A stretch of 64,000 bases of DNA from Epiperipatus broadwayi (lineage: Eukaryota; Onychophora; Udeonychophora; Euonychophora; Peripatidae). Below, piece by piece: positions 35,903-46,465 of this stretch. A program made the translations under genes and the position numbers. Each line of letters starts with the position of its first letter. Position 1 is the stretch's first letter. The notes under the pieces were generated by a model. The model was not told where the DNA came from, did not search any database, and saw nothing but the letters and a program-made list of their open reading frames with translations. The stretch covers positions 14,691,254 to 14,755,253 of the forward strand of contig JAQFVV010006197.1 in assembly GCA_028023455.1 (NCBI GenBank). The letters are read 5' to 3'.

Positions 35903-38149
35903 AATGTTGATTCTAACCAACCAAAAGAATAAATTGAATTAGCAGTGAATCATATCTAAATTATTGAATGAAATTATAAAAAAAAACCAATTTTAGATTA
36001 GGCAAAAACATTTAATTCTATATTTTTTTCTATGGTAATTAAAACTTGGAATTAACAAGATCTAGACTCAGGATTTGTCATATTCTTGAAAATATTTATA
36101 GAAATGTATCAATAGTGATTAAATCACATGGTGATACTAAGATTAGCACTGAGAAGCAAGTATAATAGTATAAATCCATATCCCCAAAACTTTTTAAAGT
36201 TTTACAAAAAGTATTTTGTGGATTAAAATGGAAAGTTAAGGAATAAAAATACACGGAGATTATTTAAGTCATTTAGATTTTACAGCTAATTTTCTAGAAC
36301 TGCAGAAAATGTTTTAAGAGTTATCAGAAAAAAGTAAGAAAAAAAAAACTAAAAAAAAATGTTCAATGAATTTTCTTAGAAGAAAAAAAGATTGATAATC
36401 ATAAATTAGACAAAGTTAATAATTACAAATATCTTGATCAGATTATTAATATAGATAGAAATATAATGGATGAAAAATAATCATAGAATTAAACTTGATT
36501 GGAATGCTTTGGTAAAAGTAATTTATTATTAAAAGGAAATATACCTATATGTTTGAAAAAGAAAACAATTTTTATTTACAGATTTGAGAATTGGACACCT
36601 TTGGCAAAAGTATAATACAGAGACTACTCAAAAAATATGATATATATATATATATAGGAGTAATAAAAAGATATTGAAAATAAAATACATGGATGGAGAA
36701 CACAAGAATAACAACAAAAGTAATGAAATACATGGGTGAAAAACAAACAGATATTATTGAAAAAATGAAGAGACAGAAATGGAGCTGAATTGGACACTAT
36801 GATCTTGTCATATTGTTCTTGGCTCTTTCTGCTTAAGACTATCAGAGAAAGTTCAAGTTCACCTATAAGTATTTATTTTATTAGATTGATATATGAAAGA
36901 AAAGCTTATACTTTTGTTCTAATAATGCATTTTACCATTTTTTGTCTAATTAATAAACAGATAATTGTATTAACAGTGACAGTAATAGTTCTTTAAGAGG
37001 GAAATCTGCAACCATCAAGCTAAAGTTTCATTCTTTTCTATGGTCTCTCTCCAACTTTGTTTTCTACCATCATTTAAGGATTTTATAAGTTTGTTAACAA
37101 TTTATGGATATTTGGTAAAAAAAAAAAAAGTTTTAAAAAAACACTATAGTTTTCTTCTAGTATGAAATATTTTCAATATTCTCAGAGGAAATCCATTTAG
37201 CAGGTTATGAGATTGTTAAATCTATCATAGAAAAAGGGGGTGGATGCGATTCTATTAATATTATGTTCAATATATCCAATATATTGATTCTAGTTAGTTT
37301 TTCTTTAATTCCTATCTTGGAATATATCTTTCAACTATATAATATGAATTCCAAGAATAATGAGATTTGGTTAATATATGAATGAAAAGCTCCAATATTA
37401 CTGCCAGCAATGGTAAGTCATTTTTTATCAAAACAAAATTATCTGCCTGAGAAGGATTTTCTTTATTGCTTAGCATTGTAAATATGTGCATTATGTTTAA
37501 ATTCATCCATTCTAAAAATTGACAACTTGCTTGAACTTTATTTATATATCTCAAAAGTCTATAATGATAATTAAAATATATAACTACAGAAGGTACACAA
37601 AGGTCTGGCAAACAAAAATAAGGTCAGTTTGCATTGGTAGATTTGTATATACAAAAAATTTCTATATCAATGGTGATTGTAATAGCATGTGAACAAAAAT
37701 AATTGTGCTTTATATAGAATGCATTCTATTAAGAATCAATGAAAAGCTAGAAACTATAAAAAGATGCATATTAGAAGATTAATGAGTCTTCTGAAGTGCA
37801 ATTATATAATTATGTGCTAAATAATTATTTACATTTTTGACTTTGAGATATCCTTAAAGTTAAATTTGCATTGTAGATAATAAACATGGAACTCAAGATG
37901 TTTCATAGTTAATAATACCATGTAGTTATTTTTTTATTGTGAGAGCTTAAAACTTTTCCCTCTATGGATCTGGCATGGTTAATCCTGCCTTTAACCAAAA
38001 CTTCATCAAGTTAAAGTCTGGTTTACAAACTGTGACAATTAGATTGCATATTAATTTTTTATTTTCTCCTTTTTAGGAAAAGTCACATATATATATATAT
38101 TATTTTTTTCTAGTTATTTTTCATTAAATTACACAATCATAATGTTGTC

Positions 38150-38704
38150 TATTCTTAATCAATCGATAAATTATAACTAAATTAAAATAAAAAATGAACT
38201 CGATATAAAACTTAAATTTAATATCATCATCATGCAATCAATTTTCATTCTAAACAGAACCTTCTCAAGATGCCATTTTAAAAATGTATCATATGACAAA
38301 AATTTTCGACAGTTTTATATGCTCTCTAAAATAAATATGCAAATGTATGTATATGTATTGATAATATAAGACAAATTAATTGTTTTATTTATAGATTACT
38401 TGCAGTTATAAGATAGTAAAGAGACAAATAAAAACATGTCTAATTGTTTTAAATATATGGGTAAATTAAAAAAAAAAAACGGTTAAGAGTTTTTTTCATG
38501 ACTTTATTTCTAATGATGACCATTAGAGTGTATAAAACTAGAACATTCCTTGTCACATACGATATATTTAAAAAAAAAAAGGCATCTTGAGAAGGTTCTA
38601 TTTAGAATGAAAATTGATTTGATGATGATATTAAATTAAATTTTATATCAATGAGTCGTCTATTATTATAATTTAATTGTAATCTGTCATTTGATTAAGA
38701 ACAT
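38150..38704. mobile_element. Foldback/TIR element, about 555 bp, with about 125 bp inverted arms
   Basis: The left arm (about 38150-38275) contains TTCTTAATCAA, ATCATCATC and TTTTCATTCTAAACAGAACC followed by TTCTCAAGATGCC. The right arm (38581-38704) is the reverse complement with about 85% identity. The spacer is AT-rich and has no coding frame. It is a MITE-like element in the large intron, with target duplication not resolved. Confidence 0.8.
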
Positions 38705-39685
38705 ATATATATAATGTAATGCGACGAGACACCCTGGCAACTTATAGGATTACATAACTAATTTTCCAAACTATTGTTCATACATTGGTGCATAAAATAT
38801 AAATGGGATAGGCAACTCCTATTCATATAAGAATATTAATTCAGTCCACATTTATTTTCCAAAGTCAATATAAATAAATGGTTTCTGATATTCATAGAAA
38901 CTATAGATAATTATGTCATTCTCTAGATTTTCAGATATTAAAAATTGGTATTTTGCCACTTCCTGGTTCATCAAATATAAATGATTAAGAAAGATGTAAC
39001 TCAACTTTTTTTGCTAATTTAAAAATACTTAATTATAATACATGACAAACATATACTTGACTTTTATACTACTGATGATGATTAAACAATAGAATAATTT
39101 ATCACAAAATTCTTTAAGAATTCTAGTTACATTTCTAGATATATTATGCAACTGAAAATTCTAGAAAAATATAATTTGTGAAAGATAGCTCTGATTTTGT
39201 ACTGATGCCTAGTGAAGGTCTGAGCATCACCTTCAAGTTTGAAGAGTTATCCTACAGAATTTATTTGAACTATATCATATTTCTACTAATTCTCTTTGTT
39301 ACTGCTTTTAAGTTATAGCTTGCAGTAAATGTAGGAACTAAGAATGATGGTTGGATATAGTAACTACTCTTAATTAATTACATATGTGAAAATGATTTCT
39401 ATATATGAGAATGATAAAAAAATAATATACCAGATTAATTAATAATACATTTATTAAAGTAAATAATAAACCATAACAATCAATACATTATAGTTATAGA
39501 TATAAATATTATATAATCTAAGTAAGTAAATATATCAGATATATATATTTTAGTCATATCACTAATCTTAAATTAATTTCCTAATTGGCCAACAATAGAT
39601 GGAAAATTATTATCTGATGGATGAAATAAACTTACATACATTATACTTTATTAAATTTCAAATTTCAAACATTTGGATATTGTAT

Positions 39686-39794
39686 TAAGAAAAGTTTATA
39701 ATAAATGCATTTTGAATCAAGCTTAGCACTTTAGAGGCATATTTATGGCCTCATATAAATAGGCTTCGAAAGCATTTATTATAAACTTTTCTTA
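39686..39794. mobile_element. 109 bp miniature element with perfect 23 bp terminal inverted repeats
   Basis: TAAGAAAAGTTTATAATAAA plus TGC at 39686-39708 is matched by its exact reverse complement at 39772-39794. Inside is a second small hairpin, GAGGC ... GCCTC, near 39734-39752. It could fold into one long hairpin as RNA. It is likely a MITE; no convincing duplicated flank was seen. Confidence 0.75.
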
Positions 39795-41297
39795 GCACAG
39801 CAATCAATTATTTGAAAGTTGAATTTGCATAAGAAAAGTCACTGCTTTAGTTAATTATACATTATTAAAAAATATCCAATTTCTTTTCCCCATACAATTT
39901 CAAGATTTATTCTAGTAGAAGTAAAAATCTCTCTTTCATAATTTCCACATGGAGAAAAAATGAAAAGGATGAACCCGCAAAATATGTATTTTACCCGCAA
40001 AATATGTATTTTATATATAAGTTTAATAATTTACAAATATTCTTTCATGCTGAGGCATTTTTAAATTGAAATATTTAAATTTCTTACTGGTATTTAAAGG
40101 TTTAATGCAGATATGATCAGATACTTTATGTGTAAATTGTGTTTGAAGCTTGATTCACAATGTTTTGGCTGGTCAACTTTTTTTTATCTGAAAGTCTACT
40201 AAGAAATTTGTAGTTCAGTTGATTTCTATAAAATGATTATCATTGACTCCATTGCTGATTTAGATATTGGATAAATTGTAAATTGATTTTAAGGTTTCTT
40301 GGTATTGCAAGCAAACACCAACCAGAAAAGCAAATCACCTCTGGATCAGATCAACATATTTTATGGAAAACAGATAAAAGACTACATTTCAAGTCCTAAA
40401 CTAGATTAATCTTTCTCATCTAGGCATTGAATGGCTAAACAATAATAAACAGATGTATGTTTAGCATCCTTAACCAGTCACTCTGAGAAAGCTATAAGTG
40501 TAAACAGGGTTCATCACTGAAACTTTACTTAGAGATAACCAACTTTATTACTTTTCTAGAAACCAAGGCTTATAAATAGGAACTGACAAATATTGCTAAT
40601 ATTCTTCTTTATTCATTCAACTTTGCTTTCTAAATTATTATAAGTTGAGAGTTCTTTATATTTTAAAACTTTCTATCATACCATCTACTTGTTAATCAAA
40701 AAACATATTTTCCCCAAATAAGAAGTTAATCCAAGTAGCATGCTTTTCAAACATATCTGTTTTTTAAACTTGTTTTCCAAATTTCAAAATAATCTATTGC
40801 TTTTATAACCAAAAAATTATTGTTTTAATCTTTACATAGTATAGCTATTATAACTGCATTCCATAATTTACAATGTTCACCATATTTACATGCCTTTAGA
40901 ACTGTATGTTTGGCAATTGCACTTTTTTACTAACCAAACTCATGATCATAAATTAAGGCTATAGGTGCTCATGAAAATAGACTGCCTTCTCCCATTCAAA
41001 GCAACAAAAATGAAAATTTTAACTGAGCAGTCTTCACGAGTACATGCTATAAAACTTATATAATTTGTATTTCTTGCACATCAAATAAAATAAAAAAATT
41101 ATTTCGAATTTTGAAAATTATTTATATAATCTTTTTTTCACAGAATCAAATGTTTTAAACAACTTATCAAATGAATATTAGAAATTATTTAATGCTATAT
41201 CTTTGCTACTAACATATATTTTTACATAATGTAAATGAGTATTTATTTTTGTTATACTCAATGCCTGATTTTACAATATATATATATAAATTAGTAT

Positions 41298-42229
41298 ATA
41301 TAGAGTTCTTGGGCTGCAGAAAGGAGTTTGCTATTAACTGAAAGGAGACCCTTTGATTCCTCTTGGAGGCCTTAAAGGAACCGAGCAGGGCAAATTCCTA
41401 ATGTCCACTCCATACGTTTTTGTCGTTGCAGCTGTTATTACTATGTGATTATTCATATAGTATACGAACATGGATGGTCTGCTCACCAACATGCATTAGC
41501 CAGCGTGGTGAGTTTATTGGCTTTTTACCTCTGAGTTTAAGATCAAGAAACACCATGGTCTTTCTTCTCAGTGCCTGATAAGGCAGAATGAATTAAAGAT
41601 TGATTATGAAGAATTAGAAGAAGTTAACAGTTACAAATACCTTGGTCAGATTATTAATACAGATGGAAACATAATGGAGGAAATTTAATCATAGAATTAA
41701 ACTTGGTTGGAGTGCTTTTGGTAGAAATAACTTGATACTAAAAGGAAATATGCCTATGTGTTTGAAAAGAGTGGTTTTTAACAAATGTGTTTTACCAGTT
41801 CTTACTTATGGATCTGAGACTTGGACACTTAATAGAAGAGAAATACAGAGACTTCAGACCACTCAAAGGAGTATGGAGAGATGTATGTTGGGAGTAACAA
41901 GAAGAGATCGAAAATGCAATGTATGGGTAAGACAACAAACAGGTGTTACTGACCTTATTGAAAAAATTAAAAGATTGAAATGGAGTTGGGCTGGACATAT
42001 TGCTAGAAGAGATGATAATAGATGGACAATTGAAATTTTAAACTGGATTCCAAGAGATTGTAAAAGACCCAGAAAGAGACCACATGTGAGATGGATGGAT
42101 GAAATAAGAAAATGGGCAGGGGTGTTGTGGAGAAGAGAAGCTAAAGATCAGAGAAGATGGATTAAACTTGGAGAGACCTTCATCCTGCAGTGGATTGATA
42201 ATGGTTGATGATGATGATATAGAGTTCTT
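41298..42229 (+). mobile_element. RTE-like LINE copy 3: 5' region joined to the 3' third, with intact 13 bp target duplication
   Basis: ATATAGAGTTCTT is found at 41298-41310 and exactly again at 42217-42229. The body (41311-42216) starts with a non-coding 5' region that resembles part of the 5' region of relic 2. It then enters coding sequence near 41590 (YKYLGQIINTDGNIME) and runs in one 158-residue frame to 42208. That frame has VLTYGSETWTL, a KRLKWSWAGHIARR motif (about 41970-42010), RPHVRWMDEIRKWAG and an ending GETFILQWIDNG. The 3' end is a short TGATGATGAT run, as is usual in RTE elements. Endonuclease and most of the reverse transcriptase are missing inside, not at the 5' end. It cannot move itself but may have been moved by a partner in trans. 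Confidence 0.85.
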
Positions 42230-43233
42230 AATTTTTTTTAATTTTATAAATTTGTGTTTTTAAAATGCTTTAAAATTAAATATATTAATTTATTTGTAAT
42301 TATGATAAAAATTAAGCTAATTATTGCTTTTATATGTTTTTCTTTCCATTTGTTTTCTGAATTTTTGTAAACAAGGTATAGATTTAAGTCCTAACATTAA
42401 TTAATCTTGAACTAAATGATTACAAAACTTGTGAATTTTGACCTATTTATTTTATTTTGATAAACAATTTTTGGCAATATATATAAGAAGAAATAAGGAC
42501 AATTTAGTTAGTTGAATATTAGTTTAAGTAAAGAATAAAATAGCAAGACTGAGAGATATATATTGGTCTCTATCAACTAGAAAAAGAGGGGAAGTCTGCT
42601 GAGAAGAGTGGTATATAAGATAAGCTCTTGGAAAAATGCCTATAATTTAAATACTTTTGCCATACTTCTATAAACATGATGTAGCAATTTTTGGCATACA
42701 TAAATTTTAAAATAAATCTAAAAGTACATTTAATATCTTTTACCCATAAAAATATTTGTATAAATCTATATGTCAATATAAATAAATTAAAATGCAATAT
42801 AAAAATCCAATGATAATATGTAAAATCTATATATAAAATGAAAGTCATAATATAAAAATTTTAAATTTTTCAATAACTATTTGAATATGCATAGTTGCAA
42901 CTACTATGTTTACACATTAAAGTGATTTTTTTTAAACAGATGATGATGCTTAATACAGTTGAAAAGTTTCATAATAATAACAATAATAATGATGATAATA
43001 CTAAAATAGTAATAGCATAAACATAAAGAAAAGACTGGTTATTATTTTAAAATAGTAACAAATATACTTTTTCCAAAAGAGAGTTAAAAATGTACTTGGT
43101 AATATATATAAAAAAAATTATACTAAAAATATTTTATAAGGTAATTTAACTTCATTAATAAACTTTAGATAAAATATTTTTTCCAAAATATGTCATTAAT
43201 TTAGAGCTTTTATCCAGATTTAAAAAAAATTAC

Positions 43234-43363
43234 CACATGTTCAGTATAAGAAGGCAACTCAAAGGACTGCTCGGTATAGCTACGGTCATCGTCCATATAG
43301 CTAATCATCTTGGGCGGAATGGCAGGAGTGAAGGCATCTCGAGCATGGAGAAAACCACCATCA
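43234..43363 (-). CDS. PTPN4: PTPN3/PTPN4-type phosphatase, linker exon
   Basis: This is a 130 bp exon with acceptor TTTGTTAG and donor GTAATT on the minus strand. It starts with the last base of a split Asp codon and ends in phase 0. It encodes DGGFLHARDAFTPAIPPK, then MISYMDDDRSYTEQSF and ELPSYTEHV. This belongs to the unstructured linker between the FERM region and the PDZ domain. The Ser/Tyr/Asp-rich content suits a regulatory linker. Assignment depends on its in-frame joining to the next exon (PNGV) with the PDZ strands and to the previous exon over an 81 bp intron. A different donor three bases upstream is conceivable but poorer. Confidence 0.83.
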
Positions 43364-43444
43364 CTAACAAATTAATAAAACAACACAATAAAATTATAAC
43401 AAAAAAACTAAAACATTATAAATAAATATTGTATAGATTCTTAC
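43364..43444 (-). other. Short intron (81 bp) of the PTPN4-like gene
   Basis: On the minus strand it has donor GTAAGA, directly after GATGA, and acceptor TTGTTAG. The splice restores an Asp codon (GA + T). Its small size contrasts strongly with the 22.8 kb and 8.4 kb introns downstream. Confidence 0.85.
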
Positions 43445-43669
43445 TCATCAGACTGGGTTCCATCAGACCATGCTTTCCGAGGTTTATAATCATTAATGCG
43501 GGCGGCCTGCACCTTGTTATTAAAACTGTCATAGGCACGTATGTGAGTGCCATTCATGCGAGGTGGCTTCACGGGCACAGGTCTCAGATGTTCATACATA
43601 CGTTCTTCTAAAATACCATCTTTAGGTATCCCAGCCACGGTCCTGCGTGCATATCTTTTACTGGGAGAC
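43445..43669 (-). CDS. PTPN4: PTPN3/PTPN4-type phosphatase, basic linker exon
   Basis: This is a 225 bp exon on the minus strand, with acceptor AATTGTCTAG and donor GTAAGA. The first base completes a codon from the previous exon and the last two begin an Asp codon. It encodes SPSKRYARRTVAGIPKDG, EERMYEHLRPVPVKPPRMNG, then FNNKVQAARINDYKPRK and WSDGTQS. It has many Arg, Lys and Pro residues and no folded domain. It lies just before the acidic linker exon. The basic RSPSKR and KPPR patches could be phosphorylation or binding sites, but that is only inferred. No plausible start codon is present, so the coding sequence must continue upstream. Confidence 0.85.
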
Positions 43670-44269
43670 CTAGACAATTTAAAAGAACACTTAAATATTA
43701 TTATTACATTATTGCAATATAAAATAATATAGATAAATCAATATATTTTCTACATATGTACATTCTTAAATAATTAATTGCATCCAATGTGTGAGCAAAT
43801 TAGTATATTCTTTTGATGCTGCTAAAAATTATAATAATAAAATTCATAATGACTTAAAGAAAAATAAACTTCAGTCAATTCAAAACAAACAAACCATTAT
43901 TAATAAAATAATAATAATAATAAAAACATTGTAAACATGACTACTAGTACACAACGTTTTTTTTTGTTATTGATATTTTGATATATTCTTTGAATATCTA
44001 TATTTTCTATTGGCATGCATCTATCTATTTATCAGGATATAAGCAAATTTCAATGGAATTATCTTTTATAATTGTCAAATTTGAAGTTGCATATTACATA
44101 CTTGTATTAAATTTTATTCTCTCAATATTATTAACGAGAAATGAGATTATTTTGAAAAGTAAATATAAACAATAGGCTAAATGTAGGTGTATAACATGTC
44201 TTTCATTAGTAGTGAAAATTGTACCATATTATAATTAATTTTTTTAAATTTTTACAGCTAGGTCAACAT

Positions 44270-44575
44270 AATATGAGGCTCTACAATTTGCATGAGTGCA
44301 TGCAATATTATGGGGAGACCAAGGCAGCAATAGAAACCAGATTACAGCAACATAAATACACATAAGCTCAACCAGATCCATCACGTTATTCAATTTTTGC
44401 AATTCATCAAAAAATAACCGGACACCAGTGTGAACCTCAAGATGTCAGCCTGGTCTGCAAAGAGAGGCATGATTTGAAAAGAAAAGTGATGGAGGCCTGC
44501 TACATAGCAATGGATTGCAACGCCATCAACTGCAAGGACACATGCTTCACGATTTCAAAAAAATGGAGCAATTAA
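44270..44575 (+). pseudogene. Penelope-like element fragment 3 (GIY-YIG C-terminus)
   Basis: The plus-strand reading with one stop gives YYGETKAAIETRLQQHKYT (about 44307-44363). This is the second strand of a GIY-YIG domain, in which the Tyr-Tyr-Gly replaces Tyr-Ile/Val-Gly, followed by the conserved Arg helix. Next come FAIHQKITGHQCEP, VCKERHDLKRKVMEACY and NCKDTCFTISKKWSN. The ending is near identical to the fragment at 9800-10057 (RKDTCFAISKRW), so both derive from one Penelope family. The 3' flank (GGAGCTTTGATAATGAGAGC, later AAAGTGCTCGC) also resembles that copy. The reverse transcriptase is missing. Confidence 0.78.
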
Positions 44576-46027
44576 TCTTAAACTTTGCATAATTTGCATA
44601 TCATTAATTCACTTGGAGCTTTGATAATGAGAGCATGTCTCTTGAAAGTGCTCGCAGAATAGTTTAATTTTATTTTGTTTTAAGCATAAAATAGCTTTGC
44701 GTTCAGGTGCAATAGCGCCTATATTATTTTTACAAGTAGATTTTTCACGCAAAGTTTTTGAATTATTTTTGAATTACACTACAATAATGTACTTATATAT
44801 CTGCTATTTACAATACAAAATTTATTCACAATCAAATAATTGTAATAAATTGAAATTTATTTTTTATTAAATTAATTTTGTAAGAAATATTTGCTAATAA
44901 GTTATATTTAAGTTACAGTAATATATTATGCTTAATTTTTAAACATTTCCATTGTATCAATATAATTATAAACTTTCTATATAAATGACTATTTATTTCA
45001 AAAAAATTTCTAAATCTGAAATGAGATTTAAATCTAGAATTTTGGGTTAATGGTAGTGTATCTGTGTAGACACTTTTTATAAAAATCAAACACTCTGAAA
45101 TTAGAATTAAATATTGAAGTAAATTATTGTTAAAAAACAACAACAAATTATTACTGTCTTTCTTCGAGAACTTAATGATTATTAAATTAAACAATAAAAA
45201 ACATTCGCTCTCCACTAACTATAAAAAAAGTCAGAAGATTAACAGAAGAAAAAATCCAAATATCTGAGATTCATTCCAGTCTTTATTAATTGTAGTATTT
45301 GTGTCATTATTCATATCCAATTTTGTAAGTATTTTGAAAAATCCTAACAAATAGAAAAGATCCATTTATTTTTAAATTATTCTTTGTCCAACATTTCTTA
45401 AGCTTTATTTTCATATTATCACACTTGGAATATATGTGATAAATGACTTCATTGTAATAAGTTTAATGGTTATATATGAAACTAAATGTGCAGTTATTAT
45501 GTTTCTAGATATGTATGAATTTTAAATTATTAAACGTGTTAAATAATAGATGGATTAGTATATGCCCACTTAGTATTTCAAGAAAAGATTGAATTTACAG
45601 TTATCATGTCTTACCAGTGAAGACACATTACAAAGTGTGAAAGTTATTGAGAAATCATCAAGAGTTAAAAAATATAGGAAAATATATAAACTGTTTTGGA
45701 TAATTAAAATTAAAACAAGAGTTTACAACTACAGTTGTAAATCAATAAAGTAGCCTCATATTCAAGATTAAAAAAAAAAAGAAAATCGAAATTAAAATAT
45801 AGTGATCTGAACATTTTTCTGTGGAAAATCCAATAAATTTATTATTGCTATTAAAAGAAAATTTTAAATATTGTAAATCAATAAAAAGACCATGGTTGAC
45901 CATATTTTTATCATATTGGGAATTAAGACAACAGATATATACATATTCAACTTTTTGATAAATGTTTATTTTTGCACAATATCAAGCATATAATAGACAC
46001 AAGCCCTGAATAATGCGCAGTAATCAA

Positions 46028-46465
46028 AGGTTGGTTTATATATAGATCAGATTAAAGAACAACTGATTCACTTGTTCTTTAAAATCTTAGCTTGCAGGTG
46101 AGTGCGTGTCAATTTACATTAAAACGGCGCATGTGTGAAGATTAGTTTACATCCAAATATATTTCAATAAATATTGTGCTATATAAAAAATAAATTTTTA
46201 TGAAAGTATTTAGATTCTAAATTATTACACATTAATTGCAGGTGGTTAAAAATGAGATAAATTCTCTCTCCTGTAATATTTAAATGATGTTTGTACAATT
46301 TGAACAGTTTAAAAAATAAGGCATATAACAGATTGGCTTATATATAGACAAACTTGAAGGACAAGTGATTCACTTGTTTTTTAAAGTCTTTGCTTATGGG
46401 TGAATACATGTCAATTTATATTAAACAGGCGCATGTGTGAAGATTAGTTTACTTCCAAATATATT
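46028..46465. repeat. Direct duplication of about 135 bp, spaced 302 bp
   Basis: TTGGTTTATATATAGA at 46031 recurs as TTGGCTTATATATAGA at 46333. Both copies contain GTGATTCACTTGTT-type sequence, TGTCAATTTA and GGCGCATGTGTGAAGATTAG. The GCGCATGTGTG block is less AT-rich than the surroundings. It may be two copies of an old repeat or one segmental duplication. Confidence 0.75.

Larger units (their letters stand above)
33420..36800 (+). pseudogene. RTE-like LINE relic 2 (5' region to 3' part), riddled with insertions
   Basis: A 5' region at about 33470-33530 resembles part of the 5' region of the copy at 41311-42216 (CTGTTATTACTA). An endonuclease segment near 33940-34060 contains IIQI and FRQVLI-like remnants of the usual IIQVYAPTSS. 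Then come LHFMSKFSIATKQRFIKN and ELARKIVEE near 34470-34620, the RT block DGWKNALIILIFKKDDKEN at about 35297-35355, an AKTFNSIFFSMV block near 36005-36040, YKYLDQIINIDRNIMDE near 36425-36470, and a GAEL remnant of the KWSWAGHI block near 36780. Two other elements interrupt it (34949-35252 and 35416-35884). It is decayed throughout. Confidence 0.75.
20435..43233 (-). other. Large intron of the PTPN4-like gene (22.8 kb)
   Basis: It runs on the minus strand from the donor at 43233 (GTAATT) to the acceptor before the FGFNVK exon. Listed separately are the RTE-like LINE relics, foldback elements, hammerhead candidates and tandem repeats. In 20435-23360, 23400-24540, 24680-32229, 36801-38140, 39800-41297 and 42230-43233 I see only AT-rich sequence. 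There are scattered less AT-rich patches (about 26870-27110, 27730-27900, 28430-28520 and 40300-40520) with no frame or repeat that I can name. A hairpin with a two-base bulge lies at 22652-22686 (GAAGCA ... TGCTTC). Confidence 0.8.

Noticed and set aside
43429-43732. Two plus-strand open frames over the linker exon
   Set aside because: Antisense shadows of the coding exon at 43445-43669, which has splice sites and family similarity.
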